Assembly (NCBI GenBank): GCA_034687125.1
Contig: JAQGBZ010000085.1
Coordinates: 147,669-211,668, forward strand
From: Neelides folsomi
Taxonomy: Eukaryota > Arthropoda > Collembola > Neelipleona > Neelidae
Length of the DNA: 64,000 nt
Direction: 5' to 3'
Below are positions 1-11,890 of this stretch, in pieces; positions within the stretch are counted from its first letter, which is position 1; every line of letters begins with the position of its first letter. The position numbers were made by a program, and so were the translations under genes. The notes under the pieces are model-generated. The model searched no databases and was not told where the DNA came from. It saw only the letters and a program-made list of their open reading frames with translations.

Positions 1-683
1 TTTGATTGATCTTCATTCGGAGGCTTTCCTCCCGTGTGTGGGGGAGGTGTAACAAGACTCGGAGGATCTTTCCTGTCGGTGGAGAAGGGATTGATAAAAA
101 GAAGGTAGAGATGGATGGATAGGAGAAGACCGTCGGCTGCTTACTAAAACTGAACTCCTCATTTTCCCATCTCTGCCACATAATAGAGTTAAAATTAGAA
201 GTTGGCAGTTACGATCCTCCCGATTCCGGAATACTACTCAACTCCTCTTCAACAACGGAGCTCTCGCCTCCACTCGAACAAAAATTAGATCGCAGACACA
301 TGGCTCACAATGCAAGGGACCAAAGGAAGAATTGCATATGAACCTCAAAACACCAGTTATTTTTAATGGCATTTCTTCAATTTAATGTCCATTTTATATT
401 CATTTTACTATTTAGACAAATGAAACAATTTACTTTATAAGCAGGCTTAAAACATTTTTTAATCATTAAAGGTTAAATTTAGAAGAAGAGTTGCAAGATC
501 AATTTTTTAGTATCAGAAATAAATACTTCCTACAACTTCTGATAATAATTGAACTACCTTAACTTTAGAGTATAACTGTAAGTACGTAGTCAGTAGTCTT
601 TATGGGATGATTATCATACTTTAATCGAGTTTTAAGATGATTGTAAAATGACATTCCTTTATAATTTCAGATTTTAATCTTCA
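1..683. other. Upstream non-coding flank
   Basis: No coding frame or RNA gene is recognised. The first 300 bases are of mixed composition with purine-rich tracts; the rest is AT-rich. It ends in an acceptor-like CAG at 668-670, just before the start codon of the next gene, so a 5' untranslated exon may lie in this stretch. Confidence 0.5.
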
Positions 684-1202
684 ATGGGATCAACACCAAA
701 GGTGAAAGGAAAGAGATCTACGATGTCCGAGGTTCGTGTAACAATAATTTAAGTCCATTATGATACCTATTTTATACGATATTTTTAAACCTTTTCATTG
801 ACTAAAGAAATTAATTAAATAACCTACCTACTTGTCATTCAGTTGGATCAAACAGAAGATGAAATCAAAAAATGCTACGAAAGGCTTCACAAGCTCGAAA
901 GAAATCTTGATTTCCAACCTCTGACTGCTGATGAACGGTCAGCACTCATTAAGAGACACTACTTTTCTGATTGTTTTATTTAATAATGTGATGTTTAAAA
1001 ATCAAAGTCGATAAATGCTAATTGGTTTAACACTTTTAGAGAGGGCTGCGAAAAAGATGTCTTGGAATTGAAAAAAATCTTGATGGGGCATGAAGAGGAA
1101 CTTCGTGCATTGAGGAAAGATAATCAGTCGTCAACTTTCATCAGCGTCGTTCTCATCATCGCTACATTCCTCATATTTGGAATTTACAAGATGCTCAAAT
1201 AA
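684..1202 (+). CDS. CCDC167: CCDC167-like small tail-anchored coiled-coil protein
   Basis: Three exons join in phase: 684-731, 843-937 and 1040-1202, giving about 101 residues (human CCDC167 has 97). The product has a basic N-terminus, a heptad-rich coiled coil (DEIKKCYERLHKLERNL), then a second helix containing KKILMGHEEELRALRKDN, and ends in a hydrophobic anchor of about 18 residues (ISVVLIIATFLIFGIY) with the short tail KMLK. Order, length and the ELRALRKDN-then-anchor arrangement match CCDC167, a family of poorly known single-pass membrane proteins. The C-terminal anchor implies ER or another internal membrane with the coiled coil in the cytosol. Exon 2 is closed at CG|GTCAGC because reading on gives a stop and phase 2 fits exon 3. 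It is convergent with ninein. The assignment rests on remembered family sequence; the small size limits certainty. Confidence 0.75.
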
Positions 1203-2431
1203 TTTTGAAAGACATGATTTTATATTGCGATTTTTATTCGATATATTAAAGTTTTGTAACTTTTAAAGATAAATAAGCGTGTTTGACTCATTGCGTTCTT
1301 ATATTAAAGTTAATTAAGGCATTTCTTGTGAAGTGTGACGGCGTCGTTCACAACGATAATTTAAAGGCATTTTGGATGGATTGTTCATATTTTCTTACAA
1401 TTACCATTAATATAATTATTTACAATGATAACAATTAACGATATATTATTTTAAGGCATTTCATTTTCATATTAAATTACAACAATTCCCGAGTTTGTTA
1501 AAGAGGTTAAGTTGGCTAAAATACAACCATGTTTCGTTATATTTAAATAGTATTATATTGGAACATCAATTAACTACAAAAAACATTATTCGATAACTTG
1601 ACTAAAATACTATAAGAATAGACGTCACTAGATATTAATAATCCGCATCCAAATACTTGTTTCTCCTGTCATAAAATACACTTTCGAGTCTTTAACAATT
1701 AACATAATGTGTATTCGAAATTAGAATATTTACACAATAACATTTATTATGAGTAACGTTATTAAAATTCTTAATTGCTTAATGATAATGACTATAATAT
1801 TAATATGGTTATTCGGTAGCGATTTAAATAGCATCATTTAGGGAATAATTATTAGCAGTATTCAAAGAGTGAATATTTATCACTCATCACGTTTGATCAT
1901 TTGTTGGTAACAATCACAAAGCAAGGTGGCTTTAAAAGGAATGGGAATACGAGGAAGGTAACTCGATGATCATGGAAAGTTGTCTTCGTTGCAAATGAGC
2001 TGTGAATGAATAAATAGGGATATTGGGAAGATCTCCACATTGAAGAGAAAGGACATGATCGTAAAATGAACCAGGCGTCCTCTCATCCTCACTTCCATTT
2101 AACCCTCTTATGAGATGGGGAAATTAAGTTGTTAGCTCCTCTTGAGAATGAGGAGTGGTGAAGACCTTATGTTATGATTATTACACTATTAGACTTTCAA
2201 TGCGGAGGGAATTCGACCGTCTAATTGAGTTAGAAGGGAACAAATTGGGGGAAGGCAGGGGCGCATAAATCATTAACCTCTTCACTTCGTACCCTCTTTC
2301 TCGCTATTGACTCTCATAAACAATGTGTCAGTCAGTGGAGCTCCTTGTTTTTACCAAGAAGCTCAAGTGGATTGAAAGGGAGAAGATTAGGTATAATATG
2401 TAGATTCGTTGATGATATGCTAATAGAAACA
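1203..2431. other. Convergent intergenic region
   Basis: About 1.2 kb between the 3' ends of the CCDC167-like gene and ninein. It is AT-rich up to about 1.9 kb and more mixed after that. It presumably holds both 3' untranslated regions. No further gene, repeat family or RNA is recognised. Confidence 0.5.
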
Positions 2432-5400
2432 TCAGGTGAAGTTGTGATGCAATGAATGGGGCGGACCTCCGGACTGTCCTCTTCCATGTCCATGGTGTCC
2501 ACCCGCTGACATTTGGAACTTGAGGAGATTCTCGAGCTGAATGACCCGCTGTTCTGTTGCCGACAAGGCAGCCATCAGTTTAGCGTTCTCCATCCATAAA
2601 TCCTTCATGAGCAAATCAGCTTGTGCCAACTTTTCCGACTGTAAAAGAAACTTCTGTAATTCTCCTGCAGTTGAGGAAGAAAGGGAAGTGTGTTTATTAT
2701 TATCTCTACCTGTTCTTTTTGCTTCACTGTCTGCTGGCGAACCAACTCCTGACTCGCCTGCATTAAACTTTCCCAGTTTGAAATCTCTGCTTCGTGATGG
2801 AACTTCACCTCTGAACCCAAAATAATCTTCAACATTGTACTTATATTTTCAAAGAATTAGCATAACTAAAATTTGAGTCACCTACGAGAAACTAATTTTA
2901 ATTAAAAGCGTAAAATAATGTTTTTAAAATGGAAGGTCTTTGGACAAGGACAAGAAGCTGTAAATGAAGCATGAGATTTTGAGCTAACCTGCCAGTCTTT
3001 TTTCGTAGTGCATTTCTTTTTGCTGAAGCGTTCGTTGCAGTAAATAACATTGTTCGTCTCGATGTTTGAGTTTTGCTCGAAGAGCTTGAAGCCATCCGAG
3101 CTCCACATGGCACCAAGCCTTTTTGCTTGCCACTGGTGGGGGAAGTGGATAGATTTCATTTTGAACTTGCCCTTGAGCCCACTGAAAAACGGAAAAGGCA
3201 ATTAAGAATCCATTACCCTATCCCATATTCCATCAGTCTCCTGGCTGAGATCCAAAGGTGAAGAGGAGAGTGTTACCTGGGGAGGTGGCTGGACTGCCTG
3301 GTGACTTGGATACTGTTGCATTGGTTCTGCTGGGATGAACGGGAGACTCGCACTCTTTTCGTTAGGTCGACCAGGTGGCCACAACGTGTATTGACTTCCA
3401 TTGTAAACATCGAAGAGTCTGTTGGCCCCAACGATATTTCCACTTTCTTGGCGTAATTGCTGTTGCTGCTGCTGCTGTTGCTGCTGGTGGTGGTGAACTC
3501 CCACGCTTGGAGGTGACGAGACTCTGCCAATCTAAATAAACAACATTGGGAATAAATAGGCATTTTACAAAAGTGAACATGTCGATGTTTAATGTCATTC
3601 AATTATATTGAAATAAATTATTTTTTAGTTCGCTCCTTGTCATTTTAGTTAAAGACCAGCAATCGCCCAGTCTCCCGACTGGTTTGTAACTTTTATCCAT
3701 TAAAAACTACTAAAGGGTACAAAATAGTACAAACCGTGGGTTCGATATCGGTCCTCCGGGCACATTTTAAAATCAGACTATGACCTCCGAACACATTTCG
3801 AGCCCACGGTTTGTTACGAACTCGTAGGGAGAGGGGCCAATTACTTGTTACCATTTAATAGTTTTAATGAATAGAAGTTACTAACCCACACTGTTGCAGT
3901 TAGCGAGAAAAATCGGTAAACTAAAAAATCCTTAATATTTTATTAAGATCTCTCTCCCGACGGGATGGCACTTCTATCCATTAAAAACTATTAATGGTAG
4001 ATATATCTAGGAATTCCAACTTATTAAAAGTGCATTAGTGCAACTTATATTGTAATTATTTTCGGGATTAATTATTATCCGTCGGGAGATGGGCCGATTG
4101 CTGGTCTACTCTATTTTTATAAAATATCAGTTTATTTCCGTTATCCGTCAACTTTTAGCTCGTACTACAACAGTGGGCTAAATTAAAAATATCAACCTGA
4201 TCGGAATCTTTCCGTGATTTAATTGACGGGAGGGTTTTTTGATTAAACCAAACGATACCTTTTAAAATCATGACTATAACCCAGAGCCTAACCATTTGCT
4301 ACTCGATTCGGGTATTACCCGAACCTGAATGTTGGAACGTCCCGATCCGGTCCGGTTCAACAATCGAGAGACACGGTTATTTTATTATATAGAGATGACT
4401 TTGGGATTTACCTCTTGGGATTGTAATTTCTTCATATAAAATTCATCCTTTTCTTTCAAGTTTCTTTCCAACCGAGAAATATGTTGTTTGTAACGTTCCT
4501 CCTGTGATGATAGCTGGCCTTCCATAAAGGCCACTTTCTCTTCCCATAGGTGAATCATCCCTTGGTCCTGCAACGTGCTACGTTCCGCCTCTGCTCATCA
4601 TAAACTTAAATGAGACATTTTGAATCCACACTCTTGTTAAGCCGTTATTCATTTAACGCCTCCACTTAGAATTCGGTGAGAACAGATATAAACGCTCTTT
4701 CATCTTTCACGTAATTATGAGGATAGGAATGATGCATACCTTCTTCAGCCAAAGAGCTGAGCCTATTTTCGTACTCTTGACACTTTTTAGTGAGGGCAGA
4801 AACTTGTTGCTCCAACTGGCCGCATTCATCCATTAACTTATTCTACGAAACATTGTATTGAAGTTTTAATGCCTCCCATTAATTACCATAAGTTTATTTA
4901 ATGTGATCCATATGTGCATTTTATACCTCCCAGTTCTTCTGATATGTGTGCAAAAGCGACTGTTGTTCCTCTTTCGCAGAGTTGAGCTCGATCTTGAGAT
5001 GATGACATTCATCTTCTAGATCCGTCACCTGGCGTTCCAAACTCACTCTTTCTTCGATGACAGGAAGTCGGTCGAGCTTCTCCTCATCTTCTTGTTCCAG
5101 AACGAGCTGTTCATATTCCTTGATTTTATCGGCCAGTTCTTGAAATTTGAGATCACTCTCATTCCGATCCTCTTCATAGCTTTCCCTCTCTTCTTGAAGC
5201 TTATTATGCCAATAGTCCTCGCACTTCTCATATTCTGATCTTAGAAGATCGAGAGCACTCTCAAGTTCTCCGTTGATTCTTCTCAATTCTGCCATCTCCT
5301 CACTAGCCGATTCAATTCTTGTTTCATCTGTGGCTTTTTCTAATTCGATGATGGGATCTGTAGATTCGTTGATGATTTCAGTCTGTGTTGCAGAAGAGGA

Positions 5401-8400
5401 AGAATTAGAGGTTGAAGGAAGGGAGTGGCGGCGCGTGGCTAGGAAACCTTGACTTCCTAGCCGCTCCAAATGCATCCTCAGTGTTCCATTTTCCTCTTGG
5501 AGAATTTTCTTCTCAGAAATAATGGTGACGATTCTTTCTTTAACAGAGTCCATTTCATTCTCAAGGGATTTGTATTTCTCTTCAAGTTCGGTGCATTTGG
5601 GCTCATGAGGTAGTGAAGGTAGCGGCGTAGGATTGATCTCACCTGAACTCTCTCCAGTGCACCCGGAGAGACTCTGAAATCAATGAATTGAATAAATTGA
5701 ATTACCCCTCCCCGCCATATGTATTGACACAATTCATTCGGCTTTACCTTGCCTTTTCCTTGGCTCGGCCTACCTTCCTTTCATTTGAGATGATGAGAAA
5801 ATGAGAGGAAGTTTGGCCGAGCCAAGGAAAAGGAAGGTAAAAAAGCCGAATGAATTGTGTCAATACATATGGCGGGGAGGAGTACATTGCATAGATAGTG
5901 TGGGATATCGAGGTGGGAGATTTGATAGACATTCACCGAATTGTTGGGATTTGGAAAAGTTCCAGAGTCAGGCTGCGAACACGAGGAGGAGTTCAAAGGA
6001 TCTATGAAGCTCTCCGTCTCGTCACAATCTAATAAAGAAACTCTTTATCTCTTCAACATCTCGAAAAAGTTATGAGGATGATGGGGAAGATAAGGAGTTA
6101 ATAAGAGAGGTGAAGTAATTCAACGTACCCGCAGTGGACTCTAACATCCTCAGCTGAAAGTCACCGTGGAACTTGCCAATTTTCTCCATTGGGATCCCCG
6201 AAGATTCTTCCCATGTATTCTCTATTTTAACTTTAGCCGACGTTCCCTTCCGCCTCTTCATATAGTATCGCTTCTCTTCATTGTTTCGTACTATTTTCAG
6301 CGTTTCTCGAAGACCTTCCATTTGAGCGTTGAGTTCGTCATTTTGATCTCTAACCCCCTGGAGCTCAATGTAAGCCTTTTTCAACTTCCTGTCATATGTC
6401 GCCACTTTCTCCTGACTTCTCTTTTCCATATCGTGGAACTAAATTAAATTCAATATTATTAAAATACACAATGCCTATGCACACTTACTATTTAAATATT
6501 TACTTTGATAAGTAAGCCAAGTTGTTTAAATATTTAAAATTAGATTTTACCTTATTTTCGAGGTCAATGTATCGCGACATTTCTCTCTCTAATTGTTCTT
6601 TATGGCGCGTTACCACCCTCACTTCCTCATTCAAACTTTGTACTTCCTTCTCCAAAGTCGCATTCTCCTAGAATAAATAAACAAACATTGGAATTCCTTT
6701 TTTCGGTAATTAAAAGAAAATAGTATGTTTACATTATTCAGGTTCATGATTTGTGTTTTGAGTCTGATGTCTTCTTCTCGGAGACTTGCGAGTTGAAATT
6801 CTGCAGCTGAGAGGGCTTGTTGGATTGAGTCTTTTTCAGATGAAAATCTTTCTTGGAGTTCTTGAATCTGCTCGTTGTATTTCGCATCCAACTTCTGAAG
6901 TAGGAGTTTGCTATTTCTCTCTAATCTTGAATTTTGTTCATCCACTTCCTGAGCGAGAACTGTAGATCTTTGATGAGCTTCGTAAATATCCGATTTTAAT
7001 TTATCTCTTTCACATTCGACACTTTCGCATAGTGACCTGCAAGTGAACAATATTTAAATCATTAATTTTTCATTTTTGAAGTGTTAAACCAAATATTATT
7101 TATTAACAAATACTCACCTTAAATACTGAGCTTCTGTTTTATAAGTAATCAAAGCTGCATGAAGTAATGTTGAAATCCTAGAGTCTTTTAAAGTGTCTGC
7201 TTCTTCTTCGATAGATTTTGAAAGTTCCTAAAAAATCGCAAAATGAGCTTTATTCCATTTTGACATTAAAATAAGTAATTGAGTATATTACAAATTAAAC
7301 AAAGCTTACGTGTAAGTTAATGGAAGAAGATCTTGAAGTAGAGGAATATCCCAAATCTTTTAAAATGTCAATACCGCTTTCTTGAGTTATTCCAATCTGT
7401 CCCCAGAGATCTAAAACAGCTCCTATTTCCCCAAATCTACATAACAAATCATGTAACAATTAGTGTTATTTAACAGAGTGAGTGGAATGATTTATAAACT
7501 CGTTTTCTACTAACCCAGTGTTATGAGGATCAAGTATTGTAAAGATTCCCCTTTCAGAAACTGGTAACATGCAGAAGTCGGAAGGAGAATGAAGTCCAAT
7601 TGCACCAAGAGATCCAGCCTGAACAAATTCATTTTCAGGTTTCTGAAATATGAAAAAATTGATTAATCAGAGTTATTTCTGAAAGCCTTCTTACTTTCAT
7701 GTGTCATATAGCAGTGAAAATAAAATCAATACGACTGGAAATGATATCGATGCATGAACATTTATTATCAAATATAACATATAATTTTGTCTAGTTATGA
7801 GAAAATTACATACAACAACTCATGCATTTTTAAAGAGCTCATCAATATACCATCCATATAGGTATCAGAATTTTATATAAGTTATCAAACCTTCAATTTT
7901 TCAGGAGAAGCCGTTTTGATGGAGTGCATCCCACGCAGCATCTGGCTGAGCTCCGCAAGGCACACTTTCCCATCTTTATCTCCATCGAGCTCCTCGAACA
8001 ACTCTTTCATCATCTATAAAAAGTAATGATTGTAAATGAATTCATCGTTATTACTCTCCGATTAAAGGAATGGGATTTAATTAATCAGCTTATTTGGTGA
8101 TTTTACGAGGTCAGTGAGGCCGAAAGAGGCAAAGGAGCACCTTAATTCCATAAAGAAAACAAATTGAATATATTGAAAAAGTAGGGAAACGAGTAAATGA
8201 GTTGAGTCGATCATTTCCTTAATGTTTAAAATACCTCCCAGGCTCAAGTTCAACTCTGGCCTACATCTTACATCTCAATTTTATTGCCTCGTTAAATTAT
8301 AAAAAAGAGTAAATAAGCATGAGCAAATGACCTCATTGGGTACTTGAAGACTGATGCAGTTGAAAACGATTGACAGCTCTTTCTCATCCAAATATCCATC

Positions 8401-8466
8401 TTTTGCGATTCCGAGTTTATCGCAAAATTCCATAAGCTGAACTTCGTCTAATTCATCCGCCATCAT
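2432..8466 (-). CDS. NIN: Ninein / ninein-like centrosomal protein
   Basis: Fourteen exons, listed 5' to 3' on the minus strand: 8332-8466, 7891-8013, 7515-7642, 7310-7436, 7118-7227, 6733-7036, 6551-6667, 6129-6438, 5937-6001, 4927-5673, 4740-4842, 4412-4590, 3277-3531, then 2989-3181, 2710-2810 and 2432-2653 as the 3' end (sixteen coding segments in all). All phases agree, giving about 1,072 residues. The N-terminus has a degenerate EF-hand (AKDGYLDEKEL) and a good one (LDGDKDGKVCLAEL, residues about 54-67). A region like the ninein motif ILDTWQEEGI follows (VLDLWGQIGI). Then comes the ninein hallmark coiled coil around CERDKLKSDIYEAHQRSTVL and LAQEVDEQNSRLERNSKLLL, and long coiled coils to near the end. 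A polyQ tract lies in exon 3277-3531. Ninein anchors microtubule minus ends at the mother centriole or non-centrosomal sites (known for the family; Drosophila Bsg25D). An in-frame TAA two codons before 8466 supports this start, though an earlier coding exon is not excluded. The 65-base exon at 5937 is supported only by phase. Confidence 0.85.
3458..3495 (-). repeat. CAG/CAA tract encoding polyglutamine in ninein
   Basis: On the coding (minus) strand, CAC codons are followed by a run of about nine CAG/CAA codons within exon 3277-3531. The peptide is HHH followed by nine Q. The mixture of CAG and CAA limits slippage. The flanking residues are rich in S, P and Q, suggesting a disordered linker between coiled coils. 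Confidence 0.85.
3653..4107. repeat. Nested inverted-repeat (foldback) element in a ninein intron
   Basis: Arms at 3653-3679 and 4081-4107 are inverted copies beginning AGACCAGCAATCG and containing TCTCCCGAC. Inside lie further copies of a unit with ATCCATTAAAAACTA, at about 3669-3719 (+), 3826-3884 (inverted) and 3951-3998 (+). A second inner inverted pair, ACAAACCGTGGG, lies at 3729-3748 and 3795-3814. There is no coding capacity. It looks like a non-autonomous DNA transposon built of repeated palindromes; the family is not recognised. Confidence 0.6.
5705..5882. mobile_element. 178-bp palindromic MITE, TA-flanked, in a ninein intron
   Basis: Two arms of about 70 bases are near-perfect inverted copies (left arm containing CATATGTATTGACACAATTC, right arm its complement) around a spacer of about 37 bases. 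Ends read C(C/T)CCTCCCCGCC and are bounded by TA dinucleotides at 5703-5704 and 5883-5884. That fits a Tc1/mariner-type non-autonomous insertion. It lies in the ninein intron between exons 5937-6001 and 4927-5673. Open frames across it are palindrome artefacts. Confidence 0.75.
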
Positions 8467-10011
8467 TCTTTAGATTTGAAGAGGAAATTTTTCACAAATA
8501 TGATAATTTTTTATAATTGATGTAATCGTATTGCATTTGGAATTGTCGTTATTTTGGGATGATTAAAAATCACAAATGGTTATTCTGTATTTTAAGACCC
8601 GTGTTTCACGATATTAAGTTTGGACGCAACGTTTTGTTTTTTGTTTTCAAATGTTCATTAAAATAATTAAATAACATGAGTTATTAACTTGGAAAAGGTT
8701 GGACACTTTACACGATGTTTGAGAAGTTGACAAATAAAAAATTGATTTGTATAATTAATGGACACTTGCAATTGAGGTTTTTGCGTATTGTAGAAAATCA
8801 CGTACACAATAATGATCAGAATTCTCACAACTCTTTCATAAACCTTGATTTCTTCTGATTAGCACAAATGTAAAAATTCACTTTTACCCTTGAACTCTCC
8901 TCGCTCATTTTTATCACGTACACATCTTATTTAGACTTTACATCTCGATTGCATTTTCATGCACTTTTACTCCCACATATAAAATTCGATTTGGAATCTC
9001 AATTCTTCCAAGAATGATCTCATTACCTCACAATGTAAATAAATATTATCGATTATTATTTAATCTATATTATAGTGTATTTGGACGCTTAATTAATAGC
9101 CTTTCACAACTTTCTATGAATATGGACAACTTTAAATTGGAAATGATACAAGTAAAACTGACTTTGATCCAATTCGTATGTTATTTTTATGTTGATAATT
9201 ATTAAATATTGAATTCTGTTGATTCGCTTATTATTATAAATATTGACTCAAAAATAAACTTGTTAATTCAAGATGACTTAACCAAGTAATCAGGATTGAT
9301 ATGTGAATGAAGGCTGCAGTTAAGTAAAAGGGGTGATAATATTGAGGGTGTAGAGGCAGAGGGATCTTGTCAATTGACTCTGTAAGTTAAGTATGTTATT
9401 GGACGGTATGACTCTGAGTTAAAATCAACTCAATGATTACTTGTAGGGGAAGATGAAGACTTTACTGTACAATTGAACTCCCTCATGTCCCTATTCCATC
9501 AATCCACTCCCTTTCTCATACTCACAACACTTCTCATATTGCACAATCTCGCGAACTTTAGAGACTAGCTAACCCTTTCTTTTGGCCAAAAATTCATTAG
9601 GAATAGAAAAACAAATACATTAATTCTTTTGCATTATTTGCATACATTCATACATTCATACACGTCATAAAGTTTAAAACAACGATCTATTTAGTATGTA
9701 AATGATGCATGCTATTTTAAGCAAACTGATTAATTAATTCTCTTTTAAAAGACTGTGAGTAAAGTATTGATTAAATGTATAGTAGTTGGAATTTTTTTTA
9801 AATAATAATATAAATATTAATGACCGTTTATGTGCTTACATTTAGTTTAATGCGCAATGTAAATGATAATTAGAATTTATTTCATTTGTTTAGATTTACA
9901 ACCATCTTATCTTTTATAGAATTAATAATATATATATATATATATATAAATATATAGGTATATACAAATAAAAACATTATAAAGCACCTTGTGACGGAAT
10001 TTGTGAATTGT
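8467..10011. other. Intergenic region upstream of ninein
   Basis: AT-rich, 1.5 kb, between the ninein start and the ECH1 stop; both genes are on the minus strand. It should contain the ninein promoter and the ECH1 3' untranslated region. The only landmark is a TA microsatellite near 9.93 kb. A 63-codon frame at 9014-9205 is low-complexity and not credible. Confidence 0.5.
9927..9950. repeat. (TA)n microsatellite
   Basis: About twelve TA units, followed by an interrupted AT-rich tail to about 9960, about 60 bases past the ECH1 stop codon. Confidence 0.9.
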
Positions 10012-11890
10012 TTATAAATCATCAAAATCTGGTTTGGATTTGCTCATTTGAGCCATTACTGCTTTCATTAAGTCTTGGCTTTGTAGCATTGTCATGTTCC
10101 AATTGATCTATAAAATATTTACAATTAAATTCGGTAAATAATTGCTGAATATCTTATTAATTACATACAGGGTGAGCGGGAAGTCGGTTATCATTAAGTT
10201 TACCTTTACCCCAATGTTAATAAATACTATTGCGCGCTACATATGAGTTATTGTATTCTCCATTGCTTTTTATTCATTGCTTCCTTCCTTTCGTATTTTT
10301 CTTTCCAAAGTTATTTTCTCACTCACATTTCACATTCACACTTCACAAGCTTCCATTCGAATGCTTGTAACTTGTAACAGAATATCTTCAGAAATGTTGA
10401 AGAAAATGTCATTTAGGACTGAACCTTGTATATCTTTGTCGGAATTTTGATGGAATCCACATATATTCTTAGATAAATATGTGAAATTTAACCATTTTAA
10501 CTTAATGATAACCGAATTTACAATGACCCTGTATATTATGTCTTAATATTATGATACTATCTGTAAATGTTAGATAAAATTTAATTTCAAACCATGTAGT
10601 CAAGTCCTTCTTCAACAGTATGATCTCTTGAATAAATAATATTTATTTTGGATCCTTGTACTGCGACTGGGGATTTGCTCGCAATCAAAGTAGCTGTATT
10701 TACAGCAGCATCTATCATTCTATATAAAAAAGTAGCTTATTTTATAATATAACAAAAATAACAATAATAATCAAGTAATGTATAACATTCTAATAATAAT
10801 ATAAAATGTCAAAAAATGAGAATTTCGTACAAAGATTTGTCATCAAACACACGACTGACAAGTCCCATTTTTTCAGCTTCATCGGAATGCATCTTTCGAG
10901 CTGTAAACGCAAGTTCTCGCACGAGACTTTCATTGCCAACAACTCTTGGAAGACGTTGCAAAGTACCGACGTCAGCTGCCATCCCTGTCAAACAAAATAA
11001 TTATTTTCAAATTAAATAATAGTAAAAAAAATTTACTAATTTTTTTGAGAATGAAATTTACCTATATCGACCTCCTTGACTTGAAACCAAGCATCTTTAG
11101 TACAGTATCGTATATCGGCAGAACAAATGACATCCACTCCGCCACCAATACATCCGTTATGTATTGCAGCTATTACTGGTTTTGAGCACTAAAAATATAA
11201 TATTCATTATTAAAAAGTATCTAGACAAAATATTCATACTTTTTCTAAGGAAGTAAATGAAGCTTGATACGATCGAACAAAATGTGCAGTCTTTTTACAT
11301 TTTCTTGCAATGTCCAGATCTGATTGAATGATTTCAACGAAGTCACCAAGATCGCTTATGTCAATACCTAAGTTTAAAATAAAATGTAAATGCAATTCAA
11401 AATTAATACCTACAACATAGATTATTTATGTCAGTGAAAATTAATATTTATAGGTTTAAATCAAATAAAAATAATAATTTACCGGCAGTGAAATGTTTGC
11501 CCTTTCCGCTTAAGACAATAGCTCGACAAGATGTATCTTCATGGAGAAAGTCGAAGCATTCTTTGATTTCTCTATAAAATAATGATATATTCATGTATTT
11601 GTTTATTATTTACTCTTATTAAAAACGCTAGTTAGTAAAAATAATTAACTTACGAATTATAATAATTTATCAAACAGACAAATGTGAAGTTACCTCCAAA
11701 AAGCCTTGTTCATGGCATTAAGCTTGTCAGGACGATTGATTTCAACATGGGCAACTTTTGGAGCAACAGTTGAAATAATGAGCGTTTCATATTTCGGATA
11801 ATTCTGGATTAGCGATGTGGTTGAAAGAAATTTGACACTCTGACGGACTTTAAATCCTCTTCGAGCGAAAATTGTAGCTTTCGAAAACAT
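10012..11890 (-). CDS. ECH1: Delta(3,5)-Delta(2,4)-dienoyl-CoA isomerase
   Basis: Seven exons in phase: 11694-11890, 11483-11571, 11240-11367, 11062-11188, 10831-10984, 10593-10719, 10012-10107; about 305 residues (human 328). A crotonase-fold enzyme that shifts double bonds during beta-oxidation of odd-position unsaturated fatty acids. The basic N-terminus (MFSKATIFARRGFKVRQSVK) looks like a mitochondrial presequence. The oxyanion-hole region KPVIAAIHNGCIGGGVDV and the block VKEVDIGMAADVGTLQRLP carry the two Asp and one Glu used for catalysis in rat ECH1 (D in GGGVD, E in KEVD, D in AADVG). The C-terminal helix SKSPVAVQGSK and INWNMTMLQSQDL also match. The protein ends in FDDL, not the SKL peroxisomal signal of mammalian ECH1. 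It is divergent from RNASEH2C and shares about 740 bp with it. Confidence 0.94.

Noticed and set aside
3653-4107. LTR retrotransposon fragment
   Set aside because: No coding remnant, primer site or direct terminal repeats; the repeats are mainly inverted.
5744-6007. Three overlapping frames in the ninein intron
   Set aside because: They read across the palindromic MITE; only 5937-6001 has fitting splice sites and phase.
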